The notes below the pieces were generated by a model. It saw only the letters and a program-made list of their open reading frames with translations. It was not told the origin of the DNA and made no database searches. Shown piece by piece: positions 56,745 to 64,000 of a stretch of 64,000 nt of DNA. Position 1 is the stretch's first letter. Every line of letters begins with the position of its first letter. A program made the position numbers and the translations under genes. The stretch comes from Trichostrongylus colubriformis (taxonomy: Eukaryota; Nematoda; Chromadorea; Rhabditida; Trichostrongylidae): assembly GCA_963978905.1 (NCBI GenBank), contig OZ022256.1, positions 38,922,001 through 38,986,000 on the forward strand, read 5' to 3'.

Positions 56745-57065
56745 CGCCGGCACCGGTCATGTGCCCGCCGCCGACACCGGCGGCACTCTGGTGACACGCT
56801 CCGCATGTAAAACGCTCGACCCAACCACACTACAGTGTGATGACCGAGAGCTCAAGAACTTGAATTCCAATCTTGGCATAGTGCCATACTATGCATGATG
56901 ATAGCAGCAAAAGCCCACAAATTCTCTTGGCATGGTGCCAAAATATTCGAATTCGGATACTGGGCTCTCGCCGCGATCATCATACTATAATGTGGTTGGG
57001 ATGAGAGTTTTACAAATGGAGCGCGTCGTCATAACGCCGCCGTGGTCGCCTGTGTGCTCAGGGTG
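56745..57065. mobile_element. MITE family R7, copy b (palindromic)
   Basis: Arms of about 130-150 bp are diverged inverted copies (CGCTCC...TGTAAAAC...CTC, CCAACCACA, GATGA(C/T)CG, TTGGCA-TGCCA near the centre). Matched by the partial copy at 34968-35240. Confidence 0.75.
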
Positions 57066-57774
57066 AACTCGGCCTTAGCAAGTGAGTTGCCGGATTCTAA
57101 TGTTTCTCTGAGTGTAGGTGATCAATGGGTTATACACTTACACATTTCGCTTCTATTCATACATCATTTGTAATAAAGCAGTTAACCGCTAAACTACCTA
57201 AAATTTCGAATGGTGGTGGCTGGCTGTCTATAGAGATATGACTATCCGAGAAGTGACCAATGTTAGCCTGGATTTGAGTGCACTAAGCCATTGTCTGCTC
57301 CGGTCTCAGTAGTATCAAAATGTTTTGAGCACGAATGCCTGAGTTCCCGAATAGTGACAGGTGTCTATGGAGATACTAGTTTGTCTAGCACACAATGGCT
57401 GGCGGATTTTGCAATATAAATTGATTTCGTTTAGTTAATTTCAACCATTTCTATAGCACATACTTCGACCGTGTGATTCGCGAAGTAGTGTGCGATAGCC
57501 AAACTGGTACTATAATAATAGCAGAAGCGATGATTTAGTTATCGGCTGAAAATGAAGTTAGGTGCTAAGAGAAGTAGTGTGGCATCACTGGGTATTGCCA
57601 CATTGATGCACATGGCACTACGCAGTCTAATGTCGCGCGTGTTCGTGGGAGAAGGCAGGACGCAGAGAGTTTGGCATGCTGATGTTTTCTGTTAAGTAGC
57701 TCAGAGATCCTTTCACTGCGATTTGCGTCATACACCATATCCATGGAGCCCTAGCGTTGCTGGTGGTGAATAAA
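57066..57774. other. Stretch with no supported feature
   Basis: About 700 bp of AT-rich sequence between MITE R7b and the mariner; no open frame or repeat stands out. Confidence 0.5.
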
Positions 57775-57776
57775 TA

Positions 57777-58675
57777 TTAGGTTGATTCATAATAAATCGG
57801 ACAAATGGTAGTGATGATTTCTAGAGATCATAACTCAGTAACGAATTAACGAAAATGGACGCGCGAGGTACCGTTGGAATGAGTATGAAAAGCTCTTCAA
57901 AGTCCCGCAAAATAATCACTCCAAAGTAAATTCATTCCGCCACAATGCCGCACGATTTCAAGCGATCCAGAGACCACATCTGCAACGTCATACTATTTAT
58001 ATCGCTATCTGGCCAGGAACCCGCGGATATCGGCAGACGTCTGATAGAAGTTCACAAGGAGCATGCCCCCGGCAGAAGTACACTGTAGTTGTAGCATTCG
58101 AAGTTTGCGTCAGGCGACTATACCATCGAAGACGAAAACCGCGGTTGGTGGAGCGTACACGGCGTAGAGTACTGGGAGCTGCTCGATGAAGGTACCACAG
58201 TATCCGCCGACGTCTACGTTCGTCAATTACGAGAATTGAAGGCCAATGTCCAAAGTTCGCTACGGCGGCGGTCACATGTCTACTTCCAGCACGACAACGT
58301 GTCTACTTCCACAGACCGCACTTCGCAAGATCGACCAAGGCCGAGCTGCTGTCGTACAGTTGGACCGTACTTCTATACCCACCGTACTCCCCAGACCTGG
58401 CCCCTTCAGATTTCCACCTTTTCTCCCACAGCCAACGCCACCTGGACGGCCAAGACTTCAAAACTCGCGACGAGGTCAAGGCGGCACTCGGCAACTTCTT
58501 CGAGCTCACGCTTCCGGCCTTCTGGAGCAAGGGCATCCATGATCTGCCTATACCGTGGCAGAAGGTCATCGATAAAGATGGAGTATATTTCAAGTGAATC
58601 CCTGTTGTCGTAAAAAAGTTGTACGACAATGGTTAAAATTGGTCAATTTGTCCGATTTATTATGAATCAACCTAA
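57777..58675 (+). mobile_element. Mariner transposon, 899 bp, internally deleted
   Basis: Inverted ends of about 30 bp (TTAGGTTGATTCATAATAAA at both ends) with TA at 57775-57776 and 58676-58677. It is shorter than a complete mariner (about 1.3 kb). The end sequences are nearly identical, suggesting more recent activity than the other mariners here. Confidence 0.93.
58100..58597 (+). pseudogene. Mariner transposase, C-terminal half
   Basis: A frame beginning in the region after the second helix-turn-helix (SADVYVRQLRELKA) leads to VYFQHDN with the second catalytic Asp, then frame-shifts. The end is intact in another frame: PPYSPDLAPSDFHLF with the third Asp, and a tail ending DKDGVYFK just before TGA at 58595-58597. 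The first Asp block is missing, so it is inactive. Confidence 0.88.
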
Positions 58676-58895
58676 TACTTCTTTGCTGAAACTCAATTGA
58701 TCGCTTGCGTAGCCCCATGAATATGAGTCACCAGACTGATCTCGTACTATGTTGCTTCTGAACTGAAAAGGGTATTGGCATAGAATAAGTAATCATACCA
58801 CAGGGATTGAAAAGAGTTATCCATCCGGTTCCTTCTAGTGCATCATAACTGTTGTTTGTCAGGCAAGCAGTGCTTTTGGAGTACAGTGCCGTATA

Positions 58896-59338
58896 AAAAC
58901 ATCGTCTACGGAAAAATGAGTTTTTGCTACCCATATATTATTACGTTGCCCATATAATATTTATGTTGCTTTTGCCTGATGTGAGCCACATGCAAAGCTC
59001 CACGAAAAAATGTGAATTCGGCTAAGAGCCAGCACCACGAAGTCCCGGCCGGGTGGGCGGAGCCTCCGATAAAGTGCGCACCCCATCGTTCCTCTCGGTT
59101 GGAGACGCATTATTGGAACAAAAAGTTACGTAGTCTCCTTTTCCTATCCCAACCGTAGCGGAAAACGGAAAGGGGATTTTACTCGGAGGCCTCGCTCACC
59201 CGGCTGGATAATTAGAGAACTGTATCTTAGGCGGATCACTTTTTCGCGTGGAACTTTGCATGCGGCCCTTATTAAGCAAATGCAACATAAATATGTATAT
59301 GGGTAGCAGAGAAGCCTTTTTCCGTGGACGATCCCTTT
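58896..59338. mobile_element. MITE family R4, copy a (palindromic)
   Basis: Diverged full-length relative of 62355-62781: ends ATCGTCTACGGAAAA and CCGTGGACGAT, the CCCATATA...TTTATGTTG run and the GGGCGGAGCCTCCG word, inverted in the second half. The arms have diverged far more than in the other copies. Confidence 0.82.
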
Positions 59339-59713
59339 TGGCTTCGGTCGACACTTTGAAAAGCTGGATTGGAGGCACAACATATCTGACGGTTGTCGTG
59401 AGAATGACTGGAATGACCGTGCTCGTGACGAACATATCCATGACTGACATATCGTGGTGGATTTCATTAACCCAACCGATTCACCAATAATGTCTCAAAA
59501 TACTATTCGACATCTTTATCAAGCCAAGGGGCACGGATGGGATGCACAGACGCGAACATCATCAGATCTATGCATTTCAAATTGCTCACAAAGTCTTTTG
59601 TCTTTTCTTATCTAGGCCTTCTCAAGACGATTAGCTTCTTCCTGAGCTCAGAAGTACCTAACTAATCCTTGAAGGTAAGACGACTAATTTGATTAGCGCG
59701 AGGAATTCCTTTG
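59339..59713. other. Spacer between MITEs
   Basis: No feature recognised. Confidence 0.4.
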
Positions 59714-60881
59714 AAGGTGGCTCTGTCTTGAGCAAAGAAAAAGGTGATAATTAATTCCATACCTATACTTAGGCCCTAACTTACAAGGCATGGACCCCAG
59801 GTCGAAGTGGTCATTCGGAATGAGATACATATGGTCCGACGTATTTTCGGACGCTGATCTCGAATCTGTATACAAAATTTGCAGAACAATTCTCAGAGCG
59901 AAGTTATGGAGGTTTTTCTGAATGAACAGCTACACGTTGGATCTCATTGGCGAGGCACTATGTCATCAGCGAGGCCGTTGCAGAACAGGCAACGGCCTCA
60001 GTGGATCATTGGTAGTGTTCCGGATCTGCAGGGCAGGGGTCATGGGTTTGCTCACTGTCGGTGCTGGTCTTTTTGCATTTTGTGTTTCATTGTCGGTAAG
60101 TGCTTTTCTTTCACTTCTGAACGTTTCCTTGTACTGATACCTATCGCACCCATCATTTACTCTTCCACTTTATTAATAACTGCTAAATTACTCACAAGGG
60201 AAGGATACCGAGTGGAAGAGATTCCCGTACCACACGAATTAGACGTTGTTGCGTTAAAAGACTATGATATTCGCGCACAGGAGGTCAAACTACCCCCTGT
60301 GCAAATTTTCAGCCAAATCCAGTTTTTGGTCCAGCTTCGGAAAATTGGGGGTGGCCAGGGGATAAAGTGGTAGTTTTTGAATTTCTTTTGCACAAAACTC
60401 TGCAACCCGAACAAGATAGCCTACACATACCCTTTACACTTGCCCATCGCACCAAATGTACGAAACAAGCGTCAAATAGGAGCATTTCCTAGGCAAGGGT
60501 CAACGACTTCTCTTTGTTCAATGTGCTGTCACCCAATAGCCCATGAATTTTCCGAAATTTGGTCAAAATCTTGAATTGGCTAAAAACTTGACTGTTGGGG
60601 AAGTTTGTTTCCCTAAACACGAAAATCGCCATGGTTTTGCGCAAAAACGTCTGGCTCGCGTGCTATGGGCTTCCGAACCTACCATAAAATAGTACTGCTT
60701 TTTCAAAAAAAAAACCTCCATAACTCCGTTCAGAGAAACGTTCTGCAAATTTCAAATACAGATTCGAGATTAGCGTCCGAATACGTCGGATCATATGTAT
60801 CTCATTCCGAATGGCCACTTCGACCTGGGGTCCATCCTTTGTTAGTAAATTGGTGGAGAACAACATGACACATAATTTCTT
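59714..60881. mobile_element. MITE family R6, about 1.17 kb
   Basis: Inverted arms of about 140 bp at about 59790-59930 and 60708-60845 share GGACCCCAGGTCGAAGTGG, ATTCGGAATGAGATACATATG and GTTATGGAGGTTTTT. The left edge is taken at TTTGAAGG (59710) and the right edge at TTTAAAGG (60880). The terminal 80 bp are poorly paired, so the outer edges rest mostly on the junction motif. Confidence 0.6.
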
Positions 60882-60883
60882 TA

Positions 60884-61343
60884 AAGGAACCGGAAGGAGG
60901 TCCGAAACAAGAGAAACATACAAAGAAATGAGCATTTTGTAACGAACGCAGAAGGTTAGAAGCGATAATCGGTGAAAAAACCCGAACTCAAAAGTGAATC
61001 GCTGCGGTGTGTATTCGCGCCTCATTCGCATCATCGCACTGGCGTTCCGAGTTGTCCGCTGTAGGAGACGGCCGCGGGCCAACTTTAGTTGTAGCACCTG
61101 ACTCCCAGCGTAGTGGAGCGGCCATTCCTAACTACATTAACATTCATGTAAGTACATCTAGAAACAATATAAGAAAGAACAAAGGAGAAGGTAAAAGGAA
61201 TGAACAACTTTATAATGGAAACATCTTCCATTGGCACCATGCCAAGGCGTCAAATTGGCGAGTTTGTGCAATGGCGGCCACTTGAACTCGTCCACACTAC
61301 GTCTGTTCTACCGTAAGCCAAAATTACTCCCTTACGGTGTCTT
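60884..61343 (-). mobile_element. MITE family R3, copy b
   Basis: Inverted relative of 32401-32855. Ends AAGGAACCGGAAGGAGGT and, reverse-complemented, AAGACACCGTAAGGGAGT, with TA at 60882-60883 and 61344-61345. Both TAs are shared with the neighbouring MITEs. Confidence 0.85.
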
Positions 61344-61345
61344 TA

Positions 61346-61885
61346 AAGACAGCATTAGGGGTAATGCGGTAATGGAGGAACCCCTACAAGAAGTCACTCA
61401 CATGGTAGTCCTGGGCCTAAGAAGGATATCTGTGGCGATATCCCGGTGAAAAAGCGCCTTTCCGAGCTGTAGAAACGCCGCACAACAGCTCCGCCTCTTG
61501 GACACAGCGGTCCCGCCTCCCGATGATGTAATTCCCGATTGACTGGGGTGGGAGCGGTCAAGGAGATGCGGCAGGATCGAAGGTTTTGCGGCTCGCTTTC
61601 GCAGTTTTAGCCTGAAGCTCACTCCAAAAAGTAGATGCTGTCGTATTTCCAAACATTACCTTTTGTTTACTTGGCAACATGCCAATGGAAAAATAGATCA
61701 GACTACCAGTCTCTTGACGGAAAGGTCGTCCGCGCCTAGAACCAACGGTGAGAAGGGGGTCCTATTTCTCGGGTTTCTAGCCATTTCCATCCTTTTTTTT
61801 ATCCACTGTCCTGTTACTAGGCATCTCGACTTTCATATGTACTACTACTTTTACTTTTCGTCCGACTTTCCCCTAATTCTGCCTT
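61346..61885 (-). mobile_element. MITE family R2, copy c
   Basis: Inverted relative of 18204-18713 and 34413-34947. Ends AAGACAGCATTAGGGG and, reverse-complemented, AAGGCAGAATTAGGGG. TA at 61344-61345 and 61886-61887. Confidence 0.85.
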
Positions 61886-61887
61886 TA

Positions 61888-62352
61888 AAGGCACCATTCA
61901 CGATAATTTTCGTGCCCCATCGCGCTCCATAAAGACTCTGGAAGTGCTAAAGAACACAAGTGTGGAGAAGAAACGGGGAAACTTTTCGGAAACCTTGAAA
62001 ATTAAGTGTTTCTGACCTTTGGATTCGACGAGTTTGCAGCTCAAAAACAAGTAATATTTGCACAAGCTTTTACGTGATAATATCCGATAAGGTTGCTTTT
62101 ACAATGTGAGTACTTTCTATCATTTCTTATGTCATGCCTCTCATTTACGTAAAAGCCACCGCTCACCAGCTGGTTGAATGGAAGATGGGTGTGGGCCATC
62201 TTGAGGCGGTGGCCGTCATCTTATCTACATGTTCCTTACGCGTTAAGCACCCAGGCTCGCGTCGTAATGATGGCATACGCTTTGCCTTTGTGGAAGGGGC
62301 CATCTACTCGCTGATGGAACCAACGTACTCATATTATCGTTAAGTGTGCCTT
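61888..62352. mobile_element. MITE family R5, copy a
   Basis: 465 bp between TA at 61886-61887 and 62353-62354. Ends AAGGCACCATTCACGATAAT and, reverse-complemented, AAGGCACACTTAACGATAAT. A 69-codon plus-strand frame (62134-62343) has no recognisable domain. Confidence 0.8.
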
Positions 62353-62354
62353 TA

Positions 62355-62781
62355 AAGGAATCGTCCACGGAAAATAAGTTTTTGTGTTACCCATATATTT
62401 ATGTTGTATTTGCCTAATGTTGGCCTCATGCAAAATTTCACGCGAAAAAATGTGAATCTGGCTGAAATACAGCACCACAACGTGCGGTCCCAGTGGGCGG
62501 GGCCTCCGTGTTAAAGTCTCGTCCCGTCTTCCGCCGCCGTTGGGAACGGAGAGTGGGACTGTTTACGTAACCTTCTGTTCCTACAATACGTCTCAGACCA
62601 CGGCGGACGCGGTACGAGGCTTTTACACGGAGGCCCCGCCCACTGGGACCGCACTTTGTGGTGCTGTATCTCAGCCAGATTCACATTTTTTCGCGTGAAA
62701 TTTTGCATGAGGCCAAGATTAGGCAAATACAACATAAATATATGGGTAACACAAAAACTCATTTTCCGTGGACGATTCCTT
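62355..62781. mobile_element. MITE family R4, copy b (palindromic)
   Basis: 427 bp. The two halves are inverted copies of about 185 bp with few mismatches (AAGGAATCGTCCACGG at both ends). TA at 62353-62354 and 62782-62783. Inner GC-rich words GGGCGGGGCCTCCG and its inverse. Confidence 0.92.
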
Positions 62782-62974
62782 TAAGTATCGTGGACGACCT
62801 ATGACTATGCTGATGTACAGCGCACACATTCATGTTACCTTCCATTCATTCCATGGTGCACAACACTGCAGTCATGTAATTAGTTGAAAAGAGTCACATA
62901 GCACGTCCATTTCTGGGTATAGTCCTCTTATTTTTCTTTCCACTGTGTTTTCAATGAAGTGGTGTCGCTCTTTA

Positions 62975-63439
62975 AAGGCACAATTCACGATAATTTTCAT
63001 GCCTCGTTGCGCTTCATAAAGACTCTGGGAGTGCTAAAGAACACAAGTGTGAAAAAGAAACGGCGAAACTTTCCGAAAACCTTGGAAACGAAGTGTTTCT
63101 GACCTTCGGATTCGACGAGTTTGCAGCTTAAAGGCATGCAATATTTGGACAAGTTTTTACGTGATAATATCCGATAAGGTTGTTTTTACAGTGGGAGTAT
63201 CTCCTATCATTTCTTATGTCATGCCTCTCATTTACGTAAAAGCCACCGCTCACCAGCTGGTTGAATGGAAGATGGGTGTGGGCCATCTTGAGGCGGTGGC
63301 CGTCATCTTATCTACATGTTCCTTACGCGTTAAGCACCCAGCCTCGCGTCGTAATGATGGCATACGCTTTGCCTTTGTGGAAGGGGCCATCTACTCGCTG
63401 ATGGAACCAACGTACTCATATTATCGTTAAGTGTGCCTT
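62975..63439. mobile_element. MITE family R5, copy b
   Basis: Same length as copy a. Its first 150 bp differ from copy a at many sites, the rest almost not at all. TA at 62973-62974 and 63440-63441. Confidence 0.8.
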
Positions 63440-63441
63440 TA

Positions 63442-63868
63442 AAGGAATCGTCCACGGAAAATAAGTTTTTGTGTTACCCATATATTTATGTTGTATTTGC
63501 CTAATGTTGGCCTCATGCAAAATTTCACGCGAAAAAATGTGAATCTGGCTGAAATACAGCACCACAACGTGCGGTCCCAGTGGGCGGGGCCTCCGTGTTA
63601 AAGTCTCGTCCCGTCTTCCGCCGCCGTTGGGAACGGAGAGTGGGACTGTTTACGTAACCTTCTGTTCCTACAATACGTCTCAGACCACGGCGGACGCGGT
63701 ACGAGGCTTTTACACGGAGGCCCCGCCCACTGGGACCGCACTTTGTGGTGCTGTATCTCAGCCAGATTCACATTTTTTCGCGTGAAATTTTGCATGAGGC
63801 CAAGATTAGGCAAATACAACATAAATATATGGGTAACACAAAAACTCATTTTCCGTGGACGATTCCTT
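63442..63868. mobile_element. MITE family R4, copy c (palindromic)
   Basis: Duplicate of 62355-62781 with no difference noticed, including the few mismatches between its own arms, which shows that it arose by segmental duplication and not by a new transposition. Confidence 0.92.
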
Positions 63869-64000
63869 TAAGTATCGTGGACGACCTATGACTATGCTGA
63901 TGTACAGCGCACACATTCATGTTACCTTCCATTCATTCCATGGTGCACAACACTGCAGTCATGTAATTAGTTGAAAAGAGTCACATAGCACGTCCATTTC

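Larger units (their letters stand above)
61886..64000 (+). repeat. Tandem duplication, period 1087 bp (second copy runs off the window)
   Basis: 61886-62972 and 62973-64000 align with a constant offset of 1087. The first 240 bp or so differ at roughly one base in eight; from about 62124 onward the copies are nearly identical, with one difference noticed (62252/63339). Each unit comprises MITE R5, MITE R4 and a 190-bp spacer. Confidence 0.95.

Noticed and set aside
62134..63430. Identical open frames (69 codons) in both tandem copies, looking like a conserved gene
   Set aside because: They lie inside MITE R5 and are conserved only because the DNA was recently duplicated; no domain or splice signals.

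Overview
The window looks like nuclear DNA of a parasitic nematode, most likely a clade V strongylid (hookworm-like). The reasons are introns with TTTCAG or TTTTAG acceptors, a nematode-type FMRFamide-like peptide receptor, a polyadenylated intron-bearing linker histone, and very dense mariner, MITE, BEL/Pao and LINE debris. The species cannot be fixed from the sequence alone. Only two genes can be read end to end; most of the remaining DNA is transposon-derived.

Layout. 1-4672: a decayed mariner (1254-2562), a mariner-type MITE (2609-3442), and two phase-compatible coding-like segments on the minus strand (4195-4355, 3581-3767) that may belong to a divergent unidentified gene. 4673-24920: one plus-strand gene of eight exons, 1101 nt of CDS and 366 aa, encoding a seven-helix neuropeptide receptor of the FMRFaR/FRPR type. 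Its 1.1 kb of coding sequence is spread over 20 kb because the introns are full of repeats (a LINE RT fragment, a Tc1-like fragment, MITEs and a 1.4 kb palindrome). 24921-36900: no complete gene, some short coding-like segments (about 26.2-27.0 kb and 29.6 kb), a 1.2 kb MITE and copies of four dispersed repeat families. 36917-46650: an old BEL/Pao retrotransposon on the minus strand, split inside its RT region by a second LTR element (39146-44415) that still shows LTRs, a primer-binding site and a CCCTT target duplication. 48712-50516: a minus-strand mariner split by a TA-flanked MITE. 51385-51750: a near-perfect palindromic MITE with an 8-bp target duplication. 54375-55183: linker histone H1, four exons, 196 aa. 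56.2-57.1 kb: a cluster of inverted repeats. 57777-58675: a deleted mariner. 58896-64000: MITE-dominated DNA.

The most unusual structure is at 59.71-62.78 kb. Five different MITE families stand end to end, and every internal junction is the same TTTAAAG word. The last two members are then tandemly duplicated with a 1087-bp period, and the identity between the copies changes abruptly inside one MITE.

The two complete genes have no functional connection that can be seen: one is a neuronal peptide receptor and the other a chromatin protein. I found no tRNA, rRNA, operon, CRISPR or plasmid/phage feature.
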